Source of the DNA: Adiantum capillus-veneris
Lineage: Eukaryota > Streptophyta > Polypodiopsida > Polypodiales > Pteridaceae
NCBI GenBank assembly: GCA_014529385.2
Contig: CM043959.1
Coordinates: 3,067,358 to 3,131,357 of the forward strand
Reading direction: 5' to 3'
Length of the DNA stretch: 64,000 nucleotides
Below are positions 10,085 to 19,728 of this stretch, piece after piece. The stretch's first letter is position 1, and each line of letters opens with the position of its first letter. A program made the translations under genes and the position numbers. Below the pieces are notes generated by a model that worked only from the letters and a program-made list of their open reading frames with translations, was not told where the DNA came from and did not search any database.

Positions 10085-13000
10085 CCCTCGCTTTTAAGCT
10101 TCTTAGCATGCTGTTTCAGAGTGTAAACTAGGACATAGTCCCCAACTTTAAACTCTTTAGTCCGCACATGCTTATCAAAAAATTCCTTTTGTCGCCTTTT
10201 TTGAGCGTAGATGGAAGCTACTGCTTTTAGGCGAAGCTCATCTAGCTTTTCCAGGTCATCTATTCTATCAGAGAGCTCGTGCCCTGTCCACTCTAGATCC
10301 TTAGCCACCCTTAATGTTGAAATCAAGAATTCTATTGGTAAGATAGCATTTAGCCCAAAAACCATGTTATATGGGGTTGTTCCTATTGATGTTTTATACG
10401 CCACCCTATATGCCCATAATGTTGAATGCAACTTCTGGTCCCAGTCAGTTCTCGACTCAGATACAATCTTCGTGAGGACCGTACATATGGTTTTGTTTGT
10501 TGCTTCAGCTTGTCCGTTTGCTTGTGGATGATACGGGGCTGATTTCCTATGGATTACCATGAATTCATTTAGAAGGATCTCTATCACTTCATTTATGAAA
10601 TGTGTGCCTCGATCACTCACAATTTCTATTGGCAATCCATATCGTACAAAGACGTATTCATATAGAAATTGTGCCGTGGTCCTGGCATCTGCTTTTTGAG
10701 TTGCCTTTGCTTCAACCCACTTTGTTAGATAGTCTGTAGCCACAATGATGTATTGTGCATGAGTCTTATATGCAGGAGGTGAAATGGGTCCGACATAATC
10801 AATCCCCCATTTTGCAAAAGCTCTTGCCCCCATCATTGGTCTAAGCGGCATATCATCTCTTTTAAGTGGTACTTTGGTCCGCTGACAGTCATCACACCGT
10901 TTAACGTATTCCTCAGCGTCCATATGTAATGTTGGCCACCATATTCCTGCGGCTAAGACAAGTTTTGCTGTCTTATCACCTGAGAAATGGCCTCCACCCA
11001 CTCCTCCATGAGCTTGCTCCAGGATTATCACATACTCAGACTCTGATGCGCAAATCCTAAGCTGGTTGTCTTTACCTCTCTTATAGAGTCGATCTCCTAT
11101 CAAAGCGTAATCTCTAGCTTCTGTCTCTACAAATTTCTGACGAGCTTTTGACGTTCCTTCTGGGAAAGTTCTATTTGTGAGATATTCAACAATATACTGA
11201 CTCCATTCTGGAGCGATCATTATCTGATATAATGTCGAATACTCGGCTGGCGGTTTTGATGAACATACAATACATACAGTGACATATTCATGTACGCTTT
11301 CTTTCATTCCTGGCCAATAGACTCCCAATTGTAACAAATTCCTATATGTGTTCCTTCTTGAACAATGAAATGCACATTCCTGAACATGTGCTTCGCGCAG
11401 ATATATACTATATTCCTCAGGATTGATGCATAGTCGTAAAACATGATCATTTCCCAATTGATACAACCTTCCTGCAATCAATTGACGATTCTTGGATTGC
11501 TGAATAGCAATATGTTTCAGGTTGTATTCTCTTCTATCGAACTCTCCTCCATAGGTTAATAGGTCAACGACATTTTGAGACCACCTCGGTATCATTTCTA
11601 TATTAAACAAGTACGCGTCTGGCATGTCGTCATCTACTCCTATAGGGTCTTCTCCATTCGTCAATCGCGAAAGATGATCAGCTCTAAGATGTGTTTTTCC
11701 TTTCTTTACTACTACCGTGAAGTCGAATTCCAGTAAGATAATGAACCATCTCACTATTCTCCCGGTATTGCATGGTTTATTCACTAGGTAGAGCAAGGCT
11801 TGGTGATCCGTAAAAAACACAAACTTGTTGGCTAGAAGATAATGCCGAAATTTCTTCACAGCATATATCATTCCTAATCCTTCTCGCTCTGTTGTGGTGT
11901 AATTCTTCTCTGCATGGTTGAGCTGTCGACTGGCGTAACAGATAGGAAAATCCATGTTTCCTTCTTCTGGCTGAGCCAAAATGCATCCTATTGCATATGC
12001 AGAAGCATCTATATGCACATGGAATATCTTCTCCCAATCTGGTGATTTCAAGACTGGAGCGGTAATGAGTGCCTCTTTCAATTTCTTGAATGATTCCTCA
12101 CATTTCTCTGTCCATTCAAAGTTCACTATTAACGTGTAAAGTGGTTGGCCTATTATAGCGTACATGTAAATGAATCGTCTATAATATCCACAATGTCCCA
12201 TAAAGCTCTGTACTTGTTTCGCATTGGTTGGTCTAGGCATATCCACTATAACTTTTATCTTCTCTAAATCCGTGGATATTCCGTTTTGTGAGACAATATG
12301 TCCCAGAATTCTGCCCTGTCGGACCATAAACACACATTTCTCAGGATTGAGACAAATGCGATATGTCCTACATTTCTCAAATACTTTTCTTAGGTGTTCT
12401 AGATGCTCATTTCTCAGTAGAGAATGTACACATAAGTCATCCATGTATATTTCGAGAAACAGCCTTAAGTATTCTTTGAAAGCATGCGTCATCAGCCTCT
12501 GGAAGGTTGCGGGAGCATTGGTTAGACCAAAAGGCATAACCCGATAAGCATAAATTCCCCACTCCGTTGCAAAAGCTGTTTTATGTTGATCTTCCAGTGC
12601 TATGGCTAGCTGGTTATATCCTGAAAAACCATCAAGAAAGGAGTATGCTGTTTTCCCTGATACACGCTCTAGAACATGATCAGTTATCGGCAGGGGATAA
12701 TTGTCCCTGATTGTTGCAGCATTCACTTTCTTTAGGTTGACACACACTCGGAGTTTTCCGTTCTTCTTAGGTACTACCACAATCGGAGATACCCAATCAG
12801 TGTGTTCAATCTCGTATATGAATTCAGCTTCCATTAGCTTATCTATCTCTTCTTTGATTCGCTTAGCAAACGTATCATTATATGTGTATGGTCTCTGTCT
12901 GCTAGGCTTTGCGTCTTGTTTCAGTGGGATTGTGTGTTGGCATATCGATGGGTCAACTCCCTTTAAGTCCTTATAAGACCATGCAAACACATCCCTATAC

Positions 13001-14181
13001 TCTCTGAGAAGACTCAAAAGTCTCTCTTCCTCGCCTGGAGACAAATCTGTGGCTATGTAGACCGGTCTAGGTGGCTCACCTGGAGCTGCTAAATCAACTT
13101 TTTTTGCATCCTCCGGTCCGTCATAAGATTCGTTCTCCTTCCTCTCTCGAATAGGTGGGGTTAATATCACCTTCCTATCCTCTATTGTGAATTTCCTATA
13201 GTGAGAGGGAACATCCATGTTTTCCTTGATTTTGGCGTTTTTGTCCTCTCCACTCTCAATTTCTGTAGTCCAAACTTCTTTCAGAGTTTTCTTGAGCTCT
13301 CTGTACTTGTTTCTACGTTCTAGCTTGGACTCCGTGTGCTCTCTGTTGCGCTTGTTCTTTTCTGATTTTTCTGTTTCAGTTTTCGTTCCATTCTTTTGAA
13401 CTTGATTTCTTGAGCCTCTTTTGTCTTTTCGTAAGCTCTTTTGATCACTGCCTCTCATTCTTCCAGAAATCTTATCCTTAACACAATCTTCAGCCTTTAC
13501 TAGCATTAGGAATTGATTTTTTCCTCTTATTCTAGGCATCGGATTGGTTCTAACCCCTTTTGTTTTTTTCTTTGCTCTATAGTGTTTATGGCGTTGTTTA
13601 GTTTGGTTCGGAAAATCATAAAATCGGACATCCATTATAGTTTCTTCGTTTCCGCTTGAATTGTCCGTTGACTCGTTGTCTGCTTCATTTCCCCACTCTG
13701 GATGATTGGGAATGTCGTGAAACACCTCTTCTTCATCTTCCTTTTCCAGTGTATCGTTCTTTTCAGTTTCTTTTTTGAGTACAGTTCTCAACATGAAATA
13801 CGGAACCACGTCGTACCCGTCCTTGTCGCAAAATTTCGTTGTGGGACCATCCGGAATTGCACAAACATCTAGGGTTGCTAGAATGTGTGTCCATTCTAAT
13901 GGTTCAAACGTGTCCTCTGGAAAGGGTTCTCCTATATAGGTTTCGTCTTCGATAGCCCTTTCTAAAACACATTCTTCTCGTTTCAGACTTCCACATTTCG
14001 AAGCTCCACACATCCATAACTCCTTGGGTTTACCTAACCAAGCTGGAAATTCGGATCCCGCCAAAGTAGCTGAATCAAACTCCTCTACCGGTGTTCGGTT
14101 CACATCTTTGTAGCTATGGTCTTCAGGTTCACACGTGTAGTGGTTTCCATATTTCTCAGGTATATGTGATCGTAGCCCCAA
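10069..14181 (-). CDS. Pol: reverse transcriptase, RNase H, integrase with duplicated H2C2 region
   Basis: A 1370-residue frame; the listed start is a TTG, so the real start is upstream in frame or by frameshift from the protease ORF. Residues ~1-370 are a charged linker of unknown role. RT follows (VSPIVVVPKKNGKLRVCVNL, then FGLTNAPATFQRLM, with catalytic YMDD at ~578-581). RNase H follows (HIDAS at ~724, TDHQALLYLV). Two zinc-binding H2C2 modules come next, with His pairs at ~932 (HVQECAFH) and ~1057 (HGGVGGGH) and Cys pairs CIVC and CDDC. The integrase core has Asp in GIDYVGP (~1128), Asp in VSDRGTHF (~1191) and Glu in GQAEATN (~1226). The frame ends inside the integrase C-terminal domain, which continues at 10084-8693. 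Catalytic residues look intact. Confidence 0.95.
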   Translation of the reverse strand: MGLRSHIPEKYGNHYTCEPEDHSYKDVNRTPVEEFDSATLAGSEFPAWLGKPKELWMCGASKCGSLKREECVLERAIEDETYIGEPFPEDTFEPLEWTHILATLDVCAIPDGPTTKFCDKDGYDVVPYFMLRTVLKKETEKNDTLEKEDEEEVFHDIPNHPEWGNEADNESTDNSSGNEETIMDVRFYDFPNQTKQRHKHYRAKKKTKGVRTNPMPRIRGKNQFLMLVKAEDCVKDKISGRMRGSDQKSLRKDKRGSRNQVQKNGTKTETEKSEKNKRNREHTESKLERRNKYRELKKTLKEVWTTEIESGEDKNAKIKENMDVPSHYRKFTIEDRKVILTPPIRERKENESYDGPEDAKKVDLAAPGEPPRPVYIATDLSPGEEERLLSLLREYRDVFAWSYKDLKGVDPSICQHTIPLKQDAKPSRQRPYTYNDTFAKRIKEEIDKLMEAEFIYEIEHTDWVSPIVVVPKKNGKLRVCVNLKKVNAATIRDNYPLPITDHVLERVSGKTAYSFLDGFSGYNQLAIALEDQHKTAFATEWGIYAYRVMPFGLTNAPATFQRLMTHAFKEYLRLFLEIYMDDLCVHSLLRNEHLEHLRKVFEKCRTYRICLNPEKCVFMVRQGRILGHIVSQNGISTDLEKIKVIVDMPRPTNAKQVQSFMGHCGYYRRFIYMYAIIGQPLYTLIVNFEWTEKCEESFKKLKEALITAPVLKSPDWEKIFHVHIDASAYAIGCILAQPEEGNMDFPICYASRQLNHAEKNYTTTEREGLGMIYAVKKFRHYLLANKFVFFTDHQALLYLVNKPCNTGRIVRWFIILLEFDFTVVVKKGKTHLRADHLSRLTNGEDPIGVDDDMPDAYLFNIEMIPRWSQNVVDLLTYGGEFDRREYNLKHIAIQQSKNRQLIAGRLYQLGNDHVLRLCINPEEYSIYLREAHVQECAFHCSRRNTYRNLLQLGVYWPGMKESVHEYVTVCIVCSSKPPAEYSTLYQIMIAPEWSQYIVEYLTNRTFPEGTSKARQKFVETEARDYALIGDRLYKRGKDNQLRICASESEYVIILEQAHGGVGGGHFSGDKTAKLVLAAGIWWPTLHMDAEEYVKRCDDCQRTKVPLKRDDMPLRPMMGARAFAKWGIDYVGPISPPAYKTHAQYIIVATDYLTKWVEAKATQKADARTTAQFLYEYVFVRYGLPIEIVSDRGTHFINEVIEILLNEFMVIHRKSAPYHPQANGQAEATNKTICTVLTKIVSESRTDWDQKLHSTLWAYRVAYKTSIGTTPYNMVFGLNAILPIEFLISTLRVAKDLEWTGHELSDRIDDLEKLDELRLKAVASIYAQKRRQKEFFDKHVRTKEFKVGDYVLVYTLKQHAKKLKSEGWVLW

Positions 14182-16421
14182 TCCTGGACCATTTTCAACT
14201 GTCTCATGAATGGTCTTCCCAGTATGATATCATAGTTATTCTCCTTGCCAAAATCGACAATAGCAAAAGTATGTTCGTATTCAATGCCGCAAGAAGTCAC
14301 TACAACTTTCTCTAATAACCCCATAGGTTTCTCCATGTCTCCATCTGCTAATTGGAGTTTCAACCTAGTCTTCCTTATTGCTGGTTTCCCCCATTTTTTC
14401 CAGATTTCTTTTGTAGCAATGGCTACCCCTGCTTCGCTGTCTAGTATTGCCATTGTGTTCACTCCTTGGAATTCAACTGGTAAGGTTGTATTCCCCTCTT
14501 CACCTTCGCAATACTCTCCAACCTTGTTTAAGGGTACAGGCTTAGCGTTCTTTTGTGGCTTGCTCAGCTCCTCTATGCTCTCTTGCAATCTCGATGTTGG
14601 ATCTTTTATCCCGAATTTCTCCAAGAATTTTCCTACAGTGGTCCACATATGTGGTCTTAGCCTCAAAAGCTCAGCTAGAGTGATAGTGCATGTCACTGGT
14701 GTTGACAAAATCTCTATCAATCCTTGCGAGTCCATGACTTTTTCTGATGAGATTTTTCGTGAGGGAAGTGCTCTAATCTCGGATTTTGCTTCATACTCTC
14801 CTAAGTATGAAGGTAAGGTTTTCAGTGAATGAGGTTTGCTCTCCATTGTTCTAACAGAGCCCCCATCTCCCCAGTAAGATTGCAGATCCAAGTCCACTTG
14901 AGATCCTGCCTCAAATTCCACTATGGGAGGATTCTTGATGTCCTTTTCCCAATTTGTCTGATTAGCTTGGCAACTTAGCTCGTTTGCAAAGTTTGCCTCT
15001 CTCACTTGTTTCCAAAATTCATTGTAATCCTCATCTCTTCCGTAAGACCTCTGTATGACTGGATGAAAACTCTCGACCTCCTGATCAGTTGTGTTCAATA
15101 CTATGCGATCATCCTTTTGTGTATTTTCAGGCTTTTGTGCACTGGAAGTCTTTTCAGCTACCCGTGAAACGATAGTCTCTTGCTGAATTGGGTTTTCCTT
15201 TCCACAATTCATTGTTTCTTTTGGTGGTTCTAATAAAGCTTGTGCAGTCTCGATCATTCTCTGGCACATTTCAAGTCTCTGCTTTTCCAATTCTGCGTTT
15301 GGGTATGTCATCCACCTCTGTTCTTGTGTTTGGTTGTTCTTTAACCTAGCTTCGTAAGCTCTCATCAGTGCGTCCAATGGTTCGTGTATCTTGTCTACTA
15401 GCACTGATCCCCCTGAGCTTAAGCTCGTTGTTTCTTTGATACTCTTTTGTTTCGTTCTTTCGGGGCTCATCTCTCGTTTCCCGTTTTGACTCTCAAGGTT
15501 TTCTAATCTAGCTTTAGTTTGCTTTAGTTCCTCAGCTAAAATAGCGTCTTCACGTTCTTTTCTCAACTTCATGCGTGCTTTTCTAGCTTTCCATGTGTTT
15601 TTCTGACTCCGCGGTCCTTGACTAACCACTTCAGTCGCTAACTTTCCATTCTCAGGTTCTCTAGTGGTTTTCTTAGCTTGAGCTCTAGTAACAACTTGCG
15701 TTGGTATCAGAGTTTCATTTTCAGACCCGCTGCTGGTAGGAATAGTTTCTAGCATATTCAATGTCGTCTTTTGCACTTTGTTTGGATTCTTTGAACAATC
15801 CTCAATGAAGTGAGTAACCCCACACTCAGTGCAATAAGCGTTAATTCTAATGATTTCCGTATGTGGGCAAACATTCATCAGATGGTCACCTCCACACTTG
15901 TAACAGGGTCCTAGTGCTGGTCTTGGTCCCGCTTGATTCGTCCTTTGTGGGTAGGATGGTCTTTGTCCTGTTAACCCTCCATGAGCTATGAACATCAAGG
16001 TTCTTGCGTCCAAATTGTATCTCTCTTCATCAGAAGCACTTGTAATTGTTGGTGTTCCAACATTCCCCATCATGCCCCATGGTTCTGGTTGTTTTGGTTC
16101 TTCTGGTGGGTAATAAACTGTCGGAGACATGTGTGCACCCAATTCTTCGTAATAGGCTTGAACAGGCACTAAGGCTTGTTCTTCCTGATTCTCTAAGGTT
16201 GGTGCATATCTAATGCCCACTGGTCTTGCTCCTGGTAAAGGTGGTTGTTGTCCCAGTACCGGTTGCGGTCTTTCTATCCCCATAGGTCCTGGTAATTTCC
16301 CGTTGGGTATCGAGGTATTGGATGTATCTGAGGTGGTGCTAATTGAGCAGGAGGTGCATACTGGCGCTCCCTTACATACCCTTTGTTGTAATAGCACTCC
16401 TCTGTTGGATGATTTGTCCAT
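14100..16421 (-). CDS. Gag C-terminus with two zinc knuckles plus protease
   Basis: A 773-residue frame in the -1 frame to gag, overlapping it by ~150 nt. Useful homology begins near PGPMGIERPQP. Two zinc knuckles, CYKCGGDHLMNVC (~171-183) and CTECGVTHFIEDC (~198-210), both have C-X2-C-X3-H-X4-C spacing, one residue shorter than the usual CCHC box. A charged linker of ~350 residues follows. A retropepsin domain comes near the end: AILDSEAGVAIA at ~657 and YDIILGRPFMRQL at ~735. The active-site triad reads Asp-Ser-Glu instead of Asp-Ser/Thr-Gly, explained by a GGA to GAA change, which should weaken or kill this protease. The frame overlaps the RT ORF by ~80 nt, again a -1 step. Confidence 0.85.
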   Translation of the reverse strand: MDKSSNRGVLLQQRVCKGAPVCTSCSISTTSDTSNTSIPNGKLPGPMGIERPQPVLGQQPPLPGARPVGIRYAPTLENQEEQALVPVQAYYEELGAHMSPTVYYPPEEPKQPEPWGMMGNVGTPTITSASDEERYNLDARTLMFIAHGGLTGQRPSYPQRTNQAGPRPALGPCYKCGGDHLMNVCPHTEIIRINAYCTECGVTHFIEDCSKNPNKVQKTTLNMLETIPTSSGSENETLIPTQVVTRAQAKKTTREPENGKLATEVVSQGPRSQKNTWKARKARMKLRKEREDAILAEELKQTKARLENLESQNGKREMSPERTKQKSIKETTSLSSGGSVLVDKIHEPLDALMRAYEARLKNNQTQEQRWMTYPNAELEKQRLEMCQRMIETAQALLEPPKETMNCGKENPIQQETIVSRVAEKTSSAQKPENTQKDDRIVLNTTDQEVESFHPVIQRSYGRDEDYNEFWKQVREANFANELSCQANQTNWEKDIKNPPIVEFEAGSQVDLDLQSYWGDGGSVRTMESKPHSLKTLPSYLGEYEAKSEIRALPSRKISSEKVMDSQGLIEILSTPVTCTITLAELLRLRPHMWTTVGKFLEKFGIKDPTSRLQESIEELSKPQKNAKPVPLNKVGEYCEGEEGNTTLPVEFQGVNTMAILDSEAGVAIATKEIWKKWGKPAIRKTRLKLQLADGDMEKPMGLLEKVVVTSCGIEYEHTFAIVDFGKENNYDIILGRPFMRQLKMVQDWGYDHIYLRNMETTTRVNLKTIATKM

Positions 16422-18292
16422 TTTTGTTCAATAGCACACCATTTCAGTGTTTTTGGCAATGGTTTTTGGTATGGTGCCATCCTTTTTAGAGCATCTTCTA
16501 TCATTTGCTCTACATTTGGCATGGTTGTTGTTTGAACATTCTTTTTAGTGGTAGTCTCGCTCGCTACGGAGGAGGAGCTACTGGATGCAAAATCTGTATC
16601 CGCTGACACCTCTCCATAAACCGTACAGTTATCCACTAAGTACAATGCCTCTCTCGTTACTTGCTCGAAACTTGTACAAGCTTTCAAGTGCAAGTCCTTC
16701 TTGAGAGTGTCATTCCTCAGTCCCTCAATAAAGAGAACAGATAGTCTGTCATCTTGTGGTCGTTCACGTACTGGACATCTCTCAATGTATTGTTTGAAGC
16801 GAAGTGAAGCTTCCTTCACTTTTTCGTGTTCTCTCTGTTTAAAAGCATATATTTGTGAGACCGTATTGTGCTTAATCCCTCGTTTTGAGAATTCCTCAGC
16901 AAACTCTCTTAGCAAATGGTCAATGTCATGGAATCCCCCTATGTTCATTGGTTGAAACCATGTCAATGCAGTACCTTCTAGAGTAAGACCAAATCCCTCG
17001 TATTGTGTATGGAAATCTGTTATCTGCTCAGCTCTTAAGACTTGCTTAAAGAGTGACACATGTGCATACGGATCTCCTGAACCACCATACTTCTTTGGCA
17101 TACACTTGGCTACTTGAGATGGTCTCATACGTCTATGATCTGCTACCAATCTCATTGCTCCTGTGTCTCGGCTAAAGCTTTCTCTAGCATCGTGGACTTC
17201 ATGGGTTACCCTTGTCGGTTCCCCTGCCCTGAATCTACTACTAGGAGGTAAATGTGATGGTTCCGCTTCAAACCTTGGACCTGGCGTGGTATAGGTGGGG
17301 ATTGGAACTGCACTACCTCGATTCGTCTCCATTGACTCTCTGGAATGTAATGATCCCATTGGTCCGAGCTTCGAGTCCCAAGGTTGACTGAAAGAGTCAG
17401 CAACCTGAGTTCTTTGTCCTCCTGTTGTCATTGAGTTTTGCACTCCATTTGTTGGTGCTGGTCTATGTGAGCTAGAAGTAACATAATACTGATGTAGTGG
17501 TCCCCCAAAGTATGTATATCCTTCTAATTCTTTCTTGCCCATTGTTGAGTATTGCCTGCCATACTTATCGTAAGCGGCAATTTTCACTTCCGATCCCTCT
17601 GTGTAGGTAAAGACATAAAGTCTTTTTTTGTCTGTCAACTCTCCTGTGTAGGGTTCTTCACATCTATAATAGAGATCTTGCTCCCCATTATTATATTTGT
17701 ACAGCCCCACATAGATGTTATCAGTGTTGATCCTTATAGTTTCATTCTCTCTTCTTAACCTCGCATTAGGGAAGTTCATTATTGGTGCTTTCTCCTCGAG
17801 TTCTTCATCTATTTTGGCCTTGGTGCCCATCAATCCCCACTTGTCCACAATGTTAGGGTTTAGGACTACCAAGTACATGGTACCCTCGTCATCTAGATAT
17901 CTATCTCCGCTATAGCTCACAGGCACTAAGTCCTTGAACTCACTAGGTCTCTCTTCTATCTTTACACAATAGCGGTCCATTCCATCTCTGTAGATCTTGG
18001 CACCTTGCTCATTGTCGTACTGGTATTTTATGAACAATAGCTTCATTGTGGCGGAGGGGTTTGATGATCCTGCTGCCATATTTTCTCTGTTGTTTAGGTT
18101 CAAGTGTTCTAAGTTTTCGGTGAAAATCTCGTAAGATCTCTCCGAAGAAGTATCAGAGACACTTCCTTCAAAGATCGGCTCTAATGGTTGCACCCAACTT
18201 TGGTTTACACTTCCCTCGGTTGATATGACACTTGCTGGTTCCCCTTGTTTTGGTTGATTATTCCGGAGATTCCTGCCCGATCTCAAATTCAT
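16274..18292 (-). CDS. Gag of young gypsy element
   Basis: Start chosen at the ATG giving MNLRSGRNLRNN. Residues 1-270 are a poorly recognised N-terminal domain (KLLFIKYQYDNEQGAKIYRD, then YVGLYKYNNGEQDLYYR). Residues ~395-560 are the retrotransposon gag/capsid domain, with KYGGSGDPYAHVSLFKQVLR, LEGTALTWFQPM, a FAEEFSKRG motif and IERCPVRERPQDDRL. The frame ends in a Pro-rich stretch (AQLAPPQIHPIPRYP). A single-base loss in the GGGG before the stop would explain why the next ORF is offset. The capsid packages the element RNA in the cytoplasm. Confidence 0.9.
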   Translation of the reverse strand: MNLRSGRNLRNNQPKQGEPASVISTEGSVNQSWVQPLEPIFEGSVSDTSSERSYEIFTENLEHLNLNNRENMAAGSSNPSATMKLLFIKYQYDNEQGAKIYRDGMDRYCVKIEERPSEFKDLVPVSYSGDRYLDDEGTMYLVVLNPNIVDKWGLMGTKAKIDEELEEKAPIMNFPNARLRRENETIRINTDNIYVGLYKYNNGEQDLYYRCEEPYTGELTDKKRLYVFTYTEGSEVKIAAYDKYGRQYSTMGKKELEGYTYFGGPLHQYYVTSSSHRPAPTNGVQNSMTTGGQRTQVADSFSQPWDSKLGPMGSLHSRESMETNRGSAVPIPTYTTPGPRFEAEPSHLPPSSRFRAGEPTRVTHEVHDARESFSRDTGAMRLVADHRRMRPSQVAKCMPKKYGGSGDPYAHVSLFKQVLRAEQITDFHTQYEGFGLTLEGTALTWFQPMNIGGFHDIDHLLREFAEEFSKRGIKHNTVSQIYAFKQREHEKVKEASLRFKQYIERCPVRERPQDDRLSVLFIEGLRNDTLKKDLHLKACTSFEQVTREALYLVDNCTVYGEVSADTDFASSSSSSVASETTTKKNVQTTTMPNVEQMIEDALKRMAPYQKPLPKTLKWCAIEQKWTNHPTEECYYNKGYVRERQYAPPAQLAPPQIHPIPRYPTGNYQDLWG

Positions 18293-18295
18293 CAA

Positions 18296-19708
18296 TTCCC
18301 CTAAAGGACTTTAACTTTTCCGTCTCGGCAATTTGTTTTCCCCAAGTTTTTGTGGTCAGAATTGATCCAAACTGACTGATACTTGGTCAATTGTTTAATC
18401 TAGTCAGTTGGACAACTTCTGTTTCATCAAGTGAGAATTTTGTTACTGTTATGCTGAAAAAGACATTATACGCGTATGATGTCTTTTTTCACAGATTTTG
18501 ACTATTTTGGTTATGCTCACTCTCAGTGGCCCCTTTATGCTCTGTTTACTCACAAAATTCAATTTGAACTCTGTTTGAGCAAGTTATGGCTAGTTCAGGC
18601 TTTTCTTGGCAATTTTCCGCTTTTGACTTGTTTTTTTTTTTTTGGGTCAATTGTGATCCAAATGGGATGAAACTTGAAAGATAACCTCTAGACAGCTATT
18701 ACAATGGATCTGTGTTAGCATAGTATCAAAATATGTCCAAAATTAGGTCAAAGACATCATACGCGTATGATGTCTTTTTCATCAATTTGGGTCCAAACTT
18801 GATATTTATGCTTCCCACAGTGTTTGTAACAATCTTGTCAGGTCAGATCTCAAAAATAAGCAGTGGATGTGCCAAAAGACATTATACGCGTATGATGTCT
18901 TTTGTCCCAGATTTTGACTATTTTTGGTTTTAAGCCTTCTCCAATGTTTATAATTGAGTTTCAAGTGTTTTTGTCAGGTTTGAATGTAAAAACAAGATCT
19001 GAATCCAAAATTTCCTATTCGTTGCGTTTCTTGGACTCCGACTTGTCTTTTTGGGTTTCTTTGAGTGTAAATGCTCTTGTTTTAAGTTGATCTTAGGGTA
19101 AAACCCCCCTTCTAAACACTCTGGCAATGTCAAATTTTTAATTTTAGTCTCTGTTTAGGTCCTAAGACATCATACGCGTATAATGTCTAAAGTTGCAGAT
19201 TTCCAGTTTTTCAGCACAAAACTCTTCCAATAGCTCTTTTAAGTGCTCAGCAACAATCAGTTACACAGAAAATTTTTCTGAACTTTGTTTATTGCATATT
19301 TCACTACCAAAGCAACTTTTTCAGTGATCTAACATGCAATCAAACACATCAAGCAAATGGAACACCAATTGATAGCTCTAGATCAGGATCAAATCAGGCC
19401 CTACCTAAGCTACTTCTAATCATAAAATGGATTTTTTGCAATTGAAAATATAAAGAGATTTACTACCACACAAGGAGTAGCAAATGCTTTTTATGTCAAC
19501 AACCACTTAAACACCATAAAAAACAATCTAATCTAAGCTAAACTAAAAATACTGTCAACACGGAAGACCCAGGAATACCCCACTTCCTAGTATCTCTCGA
19601 GACCTTCGGAGTCCACCACTCCTAGATCTTTTCTAACTAAAGTATACAAAGTAGTTTATACGACTCACCTCGTAGGATTAGTCTAAGGTCACCTACTTAG
19701 GGCTCTCG
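18296..19708 (-). other. 5' leader of young gypsy element
   Basis: About 1.4 kb lies between the PBS and the gag ATG with no supported coding sequence. It contains four palindromes (listed separately) and AT-rich stretches. By position it should carry packaging and dimerisation signals of the genomic RNA. Confidence 0.7.
18461..19188. repeat. Four dispersed ACGCGT-centred palindromes in the leader
   Basis: Copies lie at 18461-18484, 18751-18776 (26 bp, perfect), 18877-18900 and 19165-19188. Each has the form AGACATNATACG followed by its reverse complement, with at most one mismatch between arms. Spacings are irregular (about 290, 126 and 288 bp), so this is not a tandem array. Flanking sequences differ, so the palindrome itself is what is repeated. 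Confidence 0.88.
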
Positions 19709-19726
19709 TCCCCGGCAGCGGCGCCA
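19709..19726 (-). other. Primer-binding site, tRNA-Asp type
   Basis: Two bases after the 5' LTR the - strand reads TGGCGCCGCTGCCGGGGA, the plant Athila/Tat-type PBS, complementary to the 3' end of a tRNA-Asp apart from minor variation. Confidence 0.88.
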
Positions 19727-19728
19727 AA

